A stretch of DNA of 64,000 nt from positions 372,001 to 436,000 of the forward strand of contig NZ_VIJZ01000003.1 in NCBI RefSeq assembly GCF_006874425.1, written 5' to 3'. Of the stretch, positions 1 through 9,350 are shown one piece after another. Within the stretch, counting starts at the first letter, position 1. Each line of letters starts with the position of its first letter. The position numbers and the translations under genes were made by a program. Origin of the DNA: Paenibacillus ottowii (GTDB taxonomy: Bacteria > Bacillota > Bacilli > Paenibacillales > Paenibacillaceae). Under the pieces are notes generated by a model. That model did no database searches. It worked only from the letters and a program-made list of their open reading frames with translations, and was not told the DNA's origin.

Positions 1-211
1 TTTGCTGTCATGTAAATCCCTCGTATTACGCAAAAAAATCCTGACCACAAGAAATGTACAAGACGTACACTTTTTGTAATCAGGATTTATCGGTTCCTGG
101 TAGAGACCCTCAAACCATATTATTGAGGTTATACAAATGGGGCATTCATTTATTACGCTTCACGAAGGTTATAGCTATTACTATAAAGGAGCCTTTAGCT
201 AAGTTCAACCC

Positions 212-1171
212 CTACAGCCGCAAAAATTCGCTCATGGCACGATCCGACAAATAGGGTAAATACTCATGACCATATTCGTGATACACAAGCAATTCCTTGT
301 CCGATACGATTTTATTGTACACTGCAAACTGTGTGGAAGGTGGGCAAACCACATCCGATAGCCCTGTCACGAATAGCACCCGCCCCCGAATACGGTCTGC
401 TAAATGTTGAATGTCGATGTAGCCTAAGCGGTGAAACACTTCGCTCTCACGTACATGATTGGGATCAAACCAGCGAAAATAATAAACCAGTTCCTCATAG
501 GCCGATGTCGTGGCATCCAGTGCCCAGGCTCTTTTATAATCCGACAGGAACGGATATACCGGCACAGCCACCCGAACACGCGGCTCCAATGCAGCGCAGG
601 CAACCGTCAAAGCTCCGCCTTGGGAGCAGCCAAATGCACCGATCCGTTCAGGGTCCACCTGCTCCATAGACATTAAAATGCGCACTGTCTGTACCGTATC
701 CAAAAATACATTGCGGTAATATAGTCGATCCGGGTCCGGGTCGTCAATCCCGCGGATAATATGACCACGAACCGTCGTTCCCTGAACCTGCAAATTGTCC
801 TCAGACAATCCGCCTTGCCCTCGGCAATCCATAGCCAGCACAGTGAATCCGTGTGCCGCATAGCTTACCTTGTCGAACCAGTCGCCACTATCGCAGGAAT
901 ACCCATGGAACATCGCCAAGGCTGGACCTTGTTCAGTAAGATGCTTGGGACATGCCAACTTCCCATGGACCCTCGCCCCGCCCACTCCAGTAAAATACAG
1001 ATGGTAACACTCCACCAGCGGAGAGACAAAATCGGCAGGCTCCAGTGTATATTCCAGTGGCTGTCGTTCCAGCTCCTGTAGCGCCCGTTCCCAGTACATA
1101 TCAAAATCCTGCGGCTTTGGATTACTTCCCATGTACGATTGTAGCTGCTGTAAAGACATATCCTCCGGCAT
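212..1171 (-). CDS. CE7-family acetyl esterase (acetylxylan esterase / cephalosporin-C deacetylase type)
   Basis: Predicted cytoplasmic serine esterase of the alpha/beta-hydrolase fold that removes acetyl groups from imported oligosaccharides. All CE7 signatures are visible: RGQGG at residues 117-121, GCSQGG with nucleophile Ser183, an Asp in VTGLSD, and the His-Glu pair in YHEYGHE near the C-terminus. Its 319 residues match the family's usual length and there is no signal peptide. A GGAGG lies 8 nt before the ATG. It is the last gene of the leftward mannan operon, 12 nt after the GH130 gene. The context suggests deacetylation of acetylated (gluco)mannan oligosaccharides rather than xylan; that substrate is inference. 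Confidence 0.85.
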   Translation of the reverse strand: MPEDMSLQQLQSYMGSNPKPQDFDMYWERALQELERQPLEYTLEPADFVSPLVECYHLYFTGVGGARVHGKLACPKHLTEQGPALAMFHGYSCDSGDWFDKVSYAAHGFTVLAMDCRGQGGLSEDNLQVQGTTVRGHIIRGIDDPDPDRLYYRNVFLDTVQTVRILMSMEQVDPERIGAFGCSQGGALTVACAALEPRVRVAVPVYPFLSDYKRAWALDATTSAYEELVYYFRWFDPNHVRESEVFHRLGYIDIQHLADRIRGRVLFVTGLSDVVCPPSTQFAVYNKIVSDKELLVYHEYGHEYLPYLSDRAMSEFLRL

Positions 1172-1183
1172 GTAAATTTCCTC

Positions 1184-2233
1184 CTACATCCGGCCGGACT
1201 CACGGTCATCTGCGACTACTTCATCTGTTGCGATGACATACTTCATAATGTCAGCTACCGTCGTGTATGCGATACCTACATACGTATCAGCGGCTCCATA
1301 ATAAATTGCAATTCTTCCGGTGTCTGCATCATGCAGCGTAGCACACGGGAACACCACATTCGGCACAAAACCTCGCTCTTCGTACCATTCCTCCGGAGTC
1401 AACACGAAGTTGGAGGAACGATATTTAACTTTGGACGGATCATCCAAATCAAGAACGGCTACGCCCATGCTGTATACCAGCCCATTGCATGTGCCTGTCA
1501 CCCCGTGGTAGAACATCAGCCAGCCTTCGGTCGTCTCAATCGGTGCAGGTCCGCCGCCAATCTTCACCGATTGCCACCAGCCCTGACCGCCCTTGCTCAT
1601 TACATGACGGTGCTTGCCCCAATACACCAAGTCAGGACTTTCGCTCAGGAAAATATCCCCGAACGGCGTATGACCACTGTCACTCGGACGGGATAGCAAC
1701 ATAAAGTTTCCATTTAGCTTGCGAGGTAACAGCACTCCGTTGCGATTAAACGGCAAGAACGGATTTTCCAATCGTACAAAGCTTTTGAAATCCTTCGTTT
1801 GTGCGATCCCCAGCGCTGCACCATAAAAATCTGTACACCAGATGATATAATACGTGTCTTCTACTCGAACCAGACGCGGATCGTAAGCATAATTAGGCTG
1901 ATAATCATTCCCTTCCTCATCAACCAAATGCAAACGTTCCGTTTCAATATCCCAAGACAACCCGTCGTCACTCCAACCCAAGTGTAAATGTGGGCGTCCA
2001 TTAATCGTCTCAGCTCGGAACACTCCTACAAACCGTCCCTCATACGGTGCTACTGCACTGTTGAAAATACGGGCAATCCCAGGCACAGGATTCCGACCAA
2101 TGACTGGGTTTTCAGTATGTCTCCATACCGGAGCCTCGCTGCCTTCCGGCTTATCCTGCCACGGCATTTTCGACAGGCTGTCTCCTACAATTCGTACATT
2201 ACCTACATTCAAATCCACATTCAATTTATTCAT
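1184..2233 (-). CDS. GH130 glycoside phosphorylase (beta-1,4-mannooligosaccharide phosphorylase type)
   Basis: Predicted cytoplasmic inverting phosphorylase that releases alpha-mannose 1-phosphate from the non-reducing end of beta-mannosides. It shows GH130 five-bladed propeller signatures: NPVPGIARIFNSA near the N-terminus, the YDPRLVRVED segment carrying the likely general-acid Asp, GGGPAPIETTEGWLMFYHG, and NVVFPCA near the C-terminus. The ATG at 2233 follows GAGGAGAG and is preferred over the in-frame start 18 nt upstream; it gives 349 residues. It follows the importer genes in the leftward operon. A second, different GH130 lies at 6787-7986, so this copy probably takes longer mannooligosaccharides. 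Exact specificity cannot be read from sequence alone. Confidence 0.85.
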   Translation of the reverse strand: MNKLNVDLNVGNVRIVGDSLSKMPWQDKPEGSEAPVWRHTENPVIGRNPVPGIARIFNSAVAPYEGRFVGVFRAETINGRPHLHLGWSDDGLSWDIETERLHLVDEEGNDYQPNYAYDPRLVRVEDTYYIIWCTDFYGAALGIAQTKDFKSFVRLENPFLPFNRNGVLLPRKLNGNFMLLSRPSDSGHTPFGDIFLSESPDLVYWGKHRHVMSKGGQGWWQSVKIGGGPAPIETTEGWLMFYHGVTGTCNGLVYSMGVAVLDLDDPSKVKYRSSNFVLTPEEWYEERGFVPNVVFPCATLHDADTGRIAIYYGAADTYVGIAYTTVADIMKYVIATDEVVADDRESGRM

Positions 2234-2274
2234 ATTTGACTCTCCTCTCACCTAGACACTTCATTTTATTTTTT

Positions 2275-3108
2275 CTATTTCACTGAGCCCTGTGCAAATC
2301 CGTTATAGATATATTTTTGTAGTGATAAAAATGCAACCAGCGTCGGAATAATGGCAATAATGATGCCCGCGCTAATGACCTCCCATTGCGATCCATAGGG
2401 CCCTTTAAACTTAAACAGTGCCGTCGATATCACCTGAAGGCTTGTTTTGGGCATATACAGGAACGGGGTATAGAAGTCATTGTAGATATTAACGCCCTTG
2501 ATAATAATTACTGTCACAATGGCAGGCTTCAGCAACGGCAAAATAATGCGCCAGTAGATGGTCAAATAGGAAGCCCCATCTAGCATGGCCGACTCATCCA
2601 GCGCCACCGCGATAGATTCCAGAAACTGAAGAAAAATATACACGGCAATAATATCAGTTCCCAAATACAGTAAAATAGCTGCCCAAGGCGTGTTAAACAG
2701 TTCCAGCTTGTTAATGATCTGGAAGGTCGATACCTGTGTCGTCACCCCCGGAATGAGCGTAGCGAGCAAGAACGCACCCAACATAAGACTCTTACCTTTA
2801 AATTTAAAACGATTCAAAATATACGCGATCATGGAGCCAGTCAGCGTAGCCCCGATGATGGAGATCAGCAATATAAAGGCCGTGTTCACAAATCCGGTTA
2901 GCATATTGCCATCCACAAAGGCTTTGGCATAGTTCGCCCAGTTCAACCAGTTGACCGGGGGAGTCAGAGGACTGGTTGCCGCATATTCAGCCTTCGTCTT
3001 CAAAGATGCAAACAAAATCACAACAATCGGCAGCAGAGCAATGAACGCACCTAGTAATAGCGCGGCGTATTTGATGCTGTTGGCCAGTATTCTTTTCAGC
3101 TTATACAT
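2275..3108 (-). CDS. Carbohydrate ABC transporter permease, MalG type
   Basis: Inner-membrane permease of a CUT1 sugar importer with six predicted hydrophobic segments. The EAA loop reads ESAMLDGASYLTIYWRIILP, with the conserved Gly, and is where the ATPase docks. Its 277 residues are normal for MalG-type permeases. It starts 2 nt after the MalF-type gene and precedes the GH130 phosphorylase, so it belongs to the leftward mannan operon. No ATPase gene is encoded nearby; as in many Bacilli, a shared MsmX-type ATPase elsewhere probably energises the importer (known for the family, inferred here). Confidence 0.93.
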   Translation of the reverse strand: MYKLKRILANSIKYAALLLGAFIALLPIVVILFASLKTKAEYAATSPLTPPVNWLNWANYAKAFVDGNMLTGFVNTAFILLISIIGATLTGSMIAYILNRFKFKGKSLMLGAFLLATLIPGVTTQVSTFQIINKLELFNTPWAAILLYLGTDIIAVYIFLQFLESIAVALDESAMLDGASYLTIYWRIILPLLKPAIVTVIIIKGVNIYNDFYTPFLYMPKTSLQVISTALFKFKGPYGSQWEVISAGIIIAIIPTLVAFLSLQKYIYNGFAQGSVK

Positions 3109-3110
3109 GA

Positions 3111-3995
3111 TTAGTCCTCCTCTCCCCGAATCAGCAAGCGCTGAAGCAGCGTAACAGCAACGACGATCAACAGCAAAACAACTGCCATTGCCGAGGCCAA
3201 ACCAACCTTGCTGTACTTAAATGCCACATCAATCGTCTGAATGACGAACGTTTTGCTGCCATTGGAGCCGCCGGTCATAATGTAAGGAATATCGAATGCA
3301 CTGATCGCGCCGCTAATCGCCAAAATCAGGTTTAGCTGCAAAATCCGCTTGATGGTCGGCAAAATAATAGAGCAGAACTGATGCCAGCGGTTGGCTCCGT
3401 CGATATCAGCTGCTTCATACAGATCACTGGATATGGAGGAAATCGCACCTAGAAACACAATAAAGTTAAAGCCCATGTATCTCCAGATCGACGTACCTGC
3501 CAGCGAAATATTAATAATCTCCGGGTTGCCCAGCCACAGCTTGACATACGATCCCAAGCCCACTGCCTGAAGTAGTGTGTCAAGGGTGCCGTCTGGCTTA
3601 AAAAAGAATAGAAAAATAAAACCAATCGCCACCCCATTCATCAGGGAAGGGAAGAACAAAATGCCTTTAAAGAAATTTTTAAACCAGGTTTGAAAGCTGA
3701 GAATGGTTGCAAAATAAAGAGCCAGACCCATCTGTACAAACGTGGCTACAAAGTAATACAGACTGACCTTAAACACCGAGAAATACTCGGGGTCGGTAAA
3801 AATTTTAATATAGTTTTCAAAGCCCACATATTCCAGACGCTTACTATAGCCGTTCCAGTCCGAAAAGCTGTATTTAAACATATTGATCACCGGCAAGTAT
3901 GCAAAAGTGACCAGCAGCGCCAGCGGAATAAACGAAAAGGCAACAATAATCGCTAATCTTTGTTTGGAGTAACTGAGATTCGAAAATTTAAACAT
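3111..3995 (-). CDS. Carbohydrate ABC transporter permease, MalF type
   Basis: Second membrane subunit of the CUT1 importer, 294 residues with about six transmembrane segments. Its EAA loop is YEAADIDGANRWHQFCSIIL, with Gly at the conserved place. A short N-terminal extension before the first membrane segment is common in MalF-type subunits of Firmicutes. It lies between the solute-binding lipoprotein (66 nt gap) and the MalG-type gene (2 nt gap), the standard order for such operons. Substrate assignment to mannooligosaccharides rests on the flanking GH130, epimerase and esterase genes. Confidence 0.93.
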   Translation of the reverse strand: MFKFSNLSYSKQRLAIIVAFSFIPLALLVTFAYLPVINMFKYSFSDWNGYSKRLEYVGFENYIKIFTDPEYFSVFKVSLYYFVATFVQMGLALYFATILSFQTWFKNFFKGILFFPSLMNGVAIGFIFLFFFKPDGTLDTLLQAVGLGSYVKLWLGNPEIINISLAGTSIWRYMGFNFIVFLGAISSISSDLYEAADIDGANRWHQFCSIILPTIKRILQLNLILAISGAISAFDIPYIMTGGSNGSKTFVIQTIDVAFKYSKVGLASAMAVVLLLIVVAVTLLQRLLIRGEED

Positions 3996-4061
3996 GCTGC
4001 ACCTCCTGGCTATCCGTCATCGACTGTCATATCAATCTTTTCTTATGATCAGTTCGGATGG

Positions 4062-5381
4062 CTATTTCGCTTCCTTGGCTGCCACCTCAGCACGCGCCTT
4101 CACCCATGCATCGTTCAGATCCTTCATAATGTTGTCGTACGATTCCGGGCGGTTACCCACCGCTGCCTCAATAATGCGTTTCTTGAAATCAGGCTGCCAC
4201 AAGCCGATTTCTCCTGTTTTATCGATTTTATCGACAATTCCTTCCTGCCCCTTCGGAGACGGAGTGAGAGGCTCAAAAACAACTCCCTCTTTCTCATACT
4301 GCTTCAAAATGGCAGGCATTTCGGCACCTTTCAGTGGACTAATGCTGCCTGCCTGCTCTACGGCGTAGTTGGATTTTTCGGTAAACCAATCCACCCAGGC
4401 ACGGGCCGCCTCTTTATTTTCACTGTTTACGTTAATACCGAGGTTAAAATCACCTGCCAATGGTACAAGTACCTTGGAAGCATTCGTCGGGAAAGGCATA
4501 AAACCGATATCATCCTTGTTAGGAGCTACGTTTTTAATCTGATCAATCGCCCAAGAGCCGAGGACCATCGTACCGATTTTGCCTTGAGCGAGATCCGCCT
4601 TGGAGGTCTCCCAATCCGTAGTCGTTGGATCTTTTTCAATCAGGCCATTTTTCGCTGCATCGTATAGAACCTTGTACAGCTCATAGTGAGGCTGGCCCTT
4701 CGTGAAATTATCATCTGTAGTCGGTTGTGTGACATTCACGTATTCCTTCGTACCTGCCACTGTGGCCAGACTGGACTCCCACTGAGTCAGTGCCCAGCCA
4801 GAGGCATAGTTCGTAAACAGCGGTACTGCCTTGGTTTTGTCTTTAATTTGCTGTAACGCTTTCAGGAATTGATCTGGTGTTTTCGGAATTTCTGTGATTC
4901 CTGCTTCCTTGAACACTTTTTTGTTATAAATCACGCCAGAGTAAACCATCGCAATTGGGATACCGTAGCTGTTACCATTCACTGTACGTTCTTCAATGCC
5001 GGTATACTTGTTTTTCATTTCGTCATAAGTACCTAGTGGCTCGAAAAAGTTAGGCAACTCTTCGATTGGTATGCTGCCAGGAATCAGCAACACATCTCCG
5101 TAATCCCGGGTTCCCATCCGAATTTTAATTTGTCCATCATAATCGGCCAATGCCTGAAAATTGACCTTCACGTTCGGATAAAGTTTGTTAAATTCCTTGG
5201 CATAATCCTGAAATACGGTATCCACAATATCTGTCCGCTGTGTGATCACCGTAATTTCCCCTTCCGGACCCTTCGGATCAGAACCGGCAGCTGGCGTTTC
5301 CTTCTTTGAGCTACAGCCAGTAAACAGCCCCGCTACCAATAGCACGGATAGCAATGACATCAAAACCTTGGACAACTTCAT
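4062..5381 (-). CDS. Sugar ABC transporter solute-binding lipoprotein
   Basis: Extracellular family-1 solute-binding protein, 439 residues, tethered to the membrane by lipidation. The N-terminus has a type II signal peptide ending in the lipobox LFTGC, followed by a charged linker. The mature part shows typical features of sugar-binding proteins (GTMVLGSWAID, and LGINVNSENKEAARAWVDW near the C-terminus). It is the first gene of the leftward mannan operon. A strong promoter at 5436-5465 lies upstream, with an operator between promoter and gene and a cre site inside the promoter, so it should be induced by mannooligosaccharides and repressed by good carbon sources. The ligand is inferred from context. 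Confidence 0.92.
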   Translation of the reverse strand: MKLSKVLMSLLSVLLVAGLFTGCSSKKETPAAGSDPKGPEGEITVITQRTDIVDTVFQDYAKEFNKLYPNVKVNFQALADYDGQIKIRMGTRDYGDVLLIPGSIPIEELPNFFEPLGTYDEMKNKYTGIEERTVNGNSYGIPIAMVYSGVIYNKKVFKEAGITEIPKTPDQFLKALQQIKDKTKAVPLFTNYASGWALTQWESSLATVAGTKEYVNVTQPTTDDNFTKGQPHYELYKVLYDAAKNGLIEKDPTTTDWETSKADLAQGKIGTMVLGSWAIDQIKNVAPNKDDIGFMPFPTNASKVLVPLAGDFNLGINVNSENKEAARAWVDWFTEKSNYAVEQAGSISPLKGAEMPAILKQYEKEGVVFEPLTPSPKGQEGIVDKIDKTGEIGLWQPDFKKRIIEAAVGNRPESYDNIMKDLNDAWVKARAEVAAKEAK

Positions 5382-5410
5382 GAGACGACCCCTCCTGTTG
5401 TTTTTGAATA

Positions 5411-5428
5411 AGGTTATCGTTAAACTAA
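5411..5428. promoter_or_regulatory. LacI-type operator 1 of the mannan divergon
   Basis: AGGTTATCGTTAAACTAA has a near-palindromic centre (TTATCGTTAA), as LacI-family operators usually do. It lies immediately downstream of the likely start site of the leftward promoter. It differs from the site at 5566-5583 at only two bases. The LacI gene at 8238-9251 is the obvious candidate repressor. Confidence 0.7.
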
Positions 5429-5435
5429 CAAAATC

Positions 5436-5465
5436 ATTCTATTATGTTAGCGCTTACTGTGTCAA
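5436..5465 (-). promoter_or_regulatory. Sigma-A promoter of the leftward mannan operon
   Basis: On the minus strand TTGACA (5460-5465) and TAGAAT (5436-5441) are separated by 18 nt. The expected start site near 5429 abuts operator 1. Confidence 0.65.
5444..5459. promoter_or_regulatory. cre site (CcpA binding) in the mannan promoter
   Basis: ATGTTAGCGCTTACTG fits the catabolite-responsive element consensus except for one 3' position. It sits in the spacer between the -35 and -10 boxes of the leftward promoter, a position expected to block RNA polymerase. Confidence 0.6.
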
Positions 5466-5526
5466 TTACAATATTTTTTCGTAAAAAAACATCTGTATAT
5501 TATGTTAAAACACAAATTTAGTATGG

Positions 5527-5555
5527 TTGACAGTTTATAAATACATAGATAATAT
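5527..5555 (+). promoter_or_regulatory. Sigma-A promoter of the rightward epimerase operon
   Basis: TTGACA at 5527-5532, a 17-nt spacer, and TAATAT at 5550-5555. The predicted start site near 5562 lies just before operator 2, mirroring the leftward promoter. Confidence 0.6.
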
Positions 5556-5565
5556 ACCTTTTGTA

Positions 5566-5583
5566 AGGTTAACGATAAACTAA
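5566..5583. promoter_or_regulatory. LacI-type operator 2 of the mannan divergon
   Basis: AGGTTAACGATAAACTAA is the second copy of the operator (16 of 18 bases identical to 5411-5428, same orientation, about 155 bp apart). It lies directly after the rightward transcription start. Two sites at this spacing could allow DNA looping by a tetrameric LacI protein. Confidence 0.7.
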
Positions 5584-5614
5584 TAATTTCATTTTCCGAA
5601 GGAGGCTTTGTCTC

Positions 5615-6790
5615 TTGGAAACACTAGTGCACGAAATTAGACAGGAATGGCAGGAGCACATACTCCCATTCTGGCTAGGCCTGAAAGATGAAGAACATGG
5701 CGGATATTATGGCGAGGTAGACGTGGATCTGCACACCCATAAACAAGCGGACAAAGGTGGCATCGCCACTGCGCGGCTGCTCTGGTCTTTCTCAGCAGCA
5801 GCCCGTGTAACAGGGGAACGTGCCTATGCAGATGCGGCACGACATGCTTTCACTTTCCTGCGAGATCACCTGCTTGACCCATTACATGGGGGAATATACT
5901 GGATGGTGAACTACAATGGGCAACCTGTGGATACGTGTAAGCATGTTTACGCGCAGGCATTTGCCATCTATGCGCTGGCAGAATATGCACGAGCTACGGA
6001 TGACCCGAATGCATTGCCACTGGCAATGGAACTATTTCACCTTGTGGAGCAAAAGGGGTATGATCCTGCTCTACAAGCATACGGTGAGCAATATGATCGA
6101 TCTTGGAACGCACAGCCCAATGAACTGCTTAGTGAAAATGGAGTCACCGCGCATATTACTATGAATACGCATATCCATGTTTTGGAAGCGTATACCCAAT
6201 TGCTGCGCGCTCAGCCAAACGACGAGGTCCAGGCTGCACTGAGGAACGTGCTGGATATTTTATACCAGCGTGTTTACGATGCTTTCGCTCGGCGGTTGGG
6301 AGTATTTTTCGATCGCGAATGGCGCTCACTGCTTGATCTGACCTCATATGGTCACGACATCGAAGCCAGCTGGCTGATGGAGGACGCTATGAATGTGCTG
6401 AATTATCATCCATCCAAGTATGTGAATATGGTGCTGGATATTGCCAGCGCTGTAGCTGAGCAGGCTATTCAGCCAGACGGATCGCTTATCAACGAGCGTG
6501 AGGGAGAGCGGGTAGATACTTCACGTATTTGGTGGGTACAGGCCGAGGCAATGGTTGGCTTTTATAATGCGTTTCAACGGACACAAGATGAAAAATATTT
6601 GCAGATTGTACGAAATCTATGGACTTATACCCGACAATATATCATCGATCCACGCGCCGGAGGCGAATGGTTCTGGTCAGTTCAAGCCGATGGTAAGCCT
6701 GATGCGAGAGAGATTGCAGGCCCTTGGAAGTGCCCATATCATAACAGCCGATTTTGCATTGAAATGCTGGAAAGGATGGAAAAACAATGA
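5615..6790 (+). CDS. Cellobiose 2-epimerase-type sugar epimerase (AGE family)
   Basis: Predicted (alpha/alpha)6-barrel epimerase that converts the reducing-end mannose of beta-1,4-mannobiose to glucose, giving mannosyl-glucose (or epimerises cellobiose). The 391 residues fit the family. Its histidine motifs are visible: [29 protein letters not shown] and PYHNSRF near the C-terminus. The start is TTG, 8 nt after GGAGGC. It overlaps the downstream GH130 gene by 4 nt (ATGA), so the two are translationally coupled. This pairing is the described epimerase plus mannosylglucose phosphorylase route for mannobiose, which supports the substrate call. Confidence 0.88.
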   Translation: METLVHEIRQEWQEHILPFWLGLKDEEHGGYYGEVDVDLHTHKQADKGGIATARLLWSFSAAARVTGERAYADAARHAFTFLRDHLLDPLHGGIYWMVNYNGQPVDTCKHVYAQAFAIYALAEYARATDDPNALPLAMELFHLVEQKGYDPALQAYGEQYDRSWNAQPNELLSENGVTAHITMNTHIHVLEAYTQLLRAQPNDEVQAALRNVLDILYQRVYDAFARRLGVFFDREWRSLLDLTSYGHDIEASWLMEDAMNVLNYHPSKYVNMVLDIASAVAEQAIQPDGSLINEREGERVDTSRIWWVQAEAMVGFYNAFQRTQDEKYLQIVRNLWTYTRQYIIDPRAGGEWFWSVQADGKPDAREIAGPWKCPYHNSRFCIEMLERMEKQ

Positions 6791-7986
6791 TTCATAGCAA
6801 ATACGACGAGCTGCTAGCGCAGCAAGAAGAACTGCTTACACGCCCCAATGAGGTTAAAACCTCCTTTTACAATGGTATCTACGAACGCTACCTCTATCCG
6901 GTGCTCACACGTCATCATGTTCCCATTCACTGGCGGTTTGATCTGGATGCCCAAGCCAACCCCTTTTTTATGGAGCGACTGGGTGTAAATGCAGCATTGA
7001 ACCCTGGAGCGATCTATCATGAAGGAAAATACATTCTTGTTTCGCGCACCGAGGGGCTGGACCGAAAGTCGTTTTTTGCCTTGGCAGAGAGCGATAACGG
7101 TATTGATCAGTTTCGGTTCATTGACGCTCCCTTAGTGTGGGATGATATCGACCCGGAAGAAACCAACATGTACGATATGCGGCTGGTGAAGCATGAGGAC
7201 GGCTGGATTTACGGGATTTATTGTTCGGAAAGAAAGGACCCTGACGCGCCACTCCATGATACCTCAAGTGCTGTCGCTCAGGCCGGACTGGTCCGCACTC
7301 GTGATCTTCGCACATGGACTCGGCTTCCCAACATCACTACCCAGTCTCCGCAGCAACGCAACGTGGTCCTGCACCCTGAATTTGTGAACGGTCAATATGC
7401 CTTCTATACTCGTCCCCAAGATGGGTTTATTTCCACTGGCTCAGGCGGAGGAATCGCGTTTGGTCTCTGCAAGGATATTACACAGCCCGTCATTGAGCAT
7501 GAGACAGTCATTGATGAGCGTTGCTATCATACGGTATACGAAGTCAAGAACGGGCAGGGCCCTGCCCCGATCAAAACGAGTCGCGGCTGGATTCATATCG
7601 CTCACGGGGTACGCAATACAGCTGCCGGGCTGCGATATGTGCTGTATACCTTTGCCACCAGTCTGGAGGACCCTACGCGCGTCATCGCCAAGCCCGGCGG
7701 GCATTTTCTGGCTCCTTATGATGAGGAACGCGTGGGTGATGTTTCGAATGTTATTTTTTGCAATGGAGCCGTCGTTAATGAACGAGATGAAGTCTTCATA
7801 TACTACGCATCCAGTGATACCCGTATCCACGTAGCGACAACCACCATCGCCCGACTGGAAGACTACACCTTCAATACACCGTCCGATCCATTGCGTTCTC
7901 TCGGCAGCGCCGCTGTCCGCCGTGAGTTGATCCATCGCAATGAAGCGTTATTGCAAGCACGTACCCGTCCTTCCCAGCAGATCTAA
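6787..7986 (+). CDS. GH130 4-O-beta-mannosyl-glucose phosphorylase type enzyme
   Basis: Predicted cytoplasmic phosphorylase that splits mannosyl-glucose into mannose 1-phosphate and glucose. The 399-residue length and long N-terminal helical part fit the mannosylglucose phosphorylase branch of GH130. Signatures include the [19 protein letters not shown] segment (likely general-acid Asp), [19 protein letters not shown], and [12 protein letters not shown] near the C-terminus. It overlaps the epimerase gene by 4 nt and is probably co-transcribed with it. It differs clearly from the GH130 at 1184-2233, so it is not a recent duplicate. Confidence 0.87.
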   Translation: MIHSKYDELLAQQEELLTRPNEVKTSFYNGIYERYLYPVLTRHHVPIHWRFDLDAQANPFFMERLGVNAALNPGAIYHEGKYILVSRTEGLDRKSFFALAESDNGIDQFRFIDAPLVWDDIDPEETNMYDMRLVKHEDGWIYGIYCSERKDPDAPLHDTSSAVAQAGLVRTRDLRTWTRLPNITTQSPQQRNVVLHPEFVNGQYAFYTRPQDGFISTGSGGGIAFGLCKDITQPVIEHETVIDERCYHTVYEVKNGQGPAPIKTSRGWIHIAHGVRNTAAGLRYVLYTFATSLEDPTRVIAKPGGHFLAPYDEERVGDVSNVIFCNGAVVNERDEVFIYYASSDTRIHVATTTIARLEDYTFNTPSDPLRSLGSAAVRRELIHRNEALLQARTRPSQQI

Positions 7987-8027
7987 GCCCGTAAGCTTTA
8001 TCATGATTACGGAACCATGTATACTAT

Positions 8028-8070
8028 CCATAGAACAACTGTTACCCGCAGGCTAATTGTTGTTCTATGG
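8028..8070. other. Strong inverted repeat after the mannan phosphorylase gene
   Basis: CCATAGAACAAC pairs with GTTGTTCTATGG across an 18-19 nt loop. There is no T-run on either strand, so it is not a classical terminator. It may stabilise the upstream mRNA end or act as a weak terminator before the LacI gene. Confidence 0.5.
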
Positions 8071-8237
8071 GCAGCTATGCTGCCAATCCTTGTATCTATA
8101 CAAAGCAGCTGCACGGCTAAGCTCATTGAATTTTCTACAAGCGGATAAGCTATTCATATTCACCTCAGCATTTTGCAACCAATTATTTGGATGTGGGCAA
8201 AGTGCTTATCTTTTTAAAATTGGAAGGCGGAACAGGA

Positions 8238-9251
8238 ATGAAGAGCAACGTAACGATGCGGGATATTGCAGATAAGCTGGGAATAAGCAGCGTGACCGTG
8301 TCGAAGGCGCTCAATGACAAGGATGGGGTTAGCGAGGAGTTAAAGGAACGCATTAAGACACTCGCAGGCGAAATGGGATATCGTTTCAATACCGTTGCCA
8401 AGTCCATGAAGGAGGGGCTCACCTATAACATTGGTGTGGTCATCCCTGAACGTTTTACCGGTCCTGGCCAATCGTTTTACCTGCACATTTATCAGCAAAT
8501 TTCACGGGCACTGGAGCCATACGGCTACTACGGTATCCTTCACATCCTCCATCGCGAGGACGAAGAACAGCTTAATCTGCCACGTATCTATTACGATCGT
8601 AAGGTGGACGGCTTTATTCTTCTGGGACAAGTGAGCAAGCCATATATTGAACTGGTACAAACCATGGACCAGCCTAAAATGTTTCTCGATTTTTATGATG
8701 AGCATGCCGATATCGACTCGGTGGTGACAGATAATTTTTACGGAGCCTACGAACTGACTAACTATTTGATCGCACAGGGGCACCGGGATATTGCTTATGT
8801 GGGGAATATCTATTCCACCAGCAGTATTCAGGATCGTTTCCTCGGCTACTATAAATCCTTGCTGGAGCACAGGCTGCCCCTCCGTAACGAGTGGGTACTC
8901 AGTGACCGGGACGACGAAGGATCTTATGTTGAAATGGAGCTTCCTCAGCCTCTACCGACTGCCTTTGTATGCAACTGCGATCAGGTCGCTCACAATCTGG
9001 TGCACAAGCTGATGGGTCTGGGATACCGCGTACCTGAGGACTGCTCCGTGGTCGGCTTCGATAACGATGTATACGCCACTCTTATTGTTCCGCAACTGAC
9101 CACCGTCGGCGTAGACATTGAGCAAATGGCACGTACAGCGGTGGACTCAATGATGAAAAAAATAAGCCATCCCGGCAGTCGTTTTGGCAGAGTCCTTGTA
9201 CAGGGTCATATTGTATATCGTGATTCTGTGCAGTCCCTTGAGAGGTCATGA
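8238..9251 (+). CDS. LacI-family transcriptional repressor
   Basis: DNA-binding regulator with an N-terminal LacI helix-turn-helix (MRDIADKLGISSVTVSKALND) followed by a periplasmic-binding-like sensor domain. The ATG at 8238, after GGAAGGCGGAACAGG, gives 338 residues and places the HTH at the very N-terminus, as is normal; an in-frame ATG 51 nt upstream lacks support. It follows the mannan phosphorylase gene on the same strand. The twin operators at 5411-5428 and 5566-5583 are its likely targets, with a mannooligosaccharide or derived sugar as inducer (inferred). Confidence 0.9.
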   Translation: MKSNVTMRDIADKLGISSVTVSKALNDKDGVSEELKERIKTLAGEMGYRFNTVAKSMKEGLTYNIGVVIPERFTGPGQSFYLHIYQQISRALEPYGYYGILHILHREDEEQLNLPRIYYDRKVDGFILLGQVSKPYIELVQTMDQPKMFLDFYDEHADIDSVVTDNFYGAYELTNYLIAQGHRDIAYVGNIYSTSSIQDRFLGYYKSLLEHRLPLRNEWVLSDRDDEGSYVEMELPQPLPTAFVCNCDQVAHNLVHKLMGLGYRVPEDCSVVGFDNDVYATLIVPQLTTVGVDIEQMARTAVDSMMKKISHPGSRFGRVLVQGHIVYRDSVQSLERS

Positions 9252-9271
9252 TCCGTGAATATTCCACAATC

Positions 9272-9306
9272 AAAAACCGCTCTGCATATCGCTGGAGCGG
9301 CTTTTG
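9272..9306. terminator. Bidirectional terminator between lacI-type gene and ydjO
   Basis: AAAAACCGCTC pairs with GAGCGGCTTTT, giving a T-run on both strands. It serves the two convergent genes. Confidence 0.8.
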
Positions 9307-9350
9307 ACGTTTATAAAATTTGCAGCGTGATCATCGGGTTTGCCCTTCAA

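Noticed and set aside
1-211. Small rightward frame and short hairpins at the left edge
   Set aside because: The 66-codon frame at 54-254 runs into the esterase 3' end and has no start signals; hairpins lack a T-run.
3960-4667. 235-codon rightward frame opposite the mannan-binding lipoprotein
   Set aside because: Antisense shadow of a well-supported gene; no ribosome binding site or recognisable domain.
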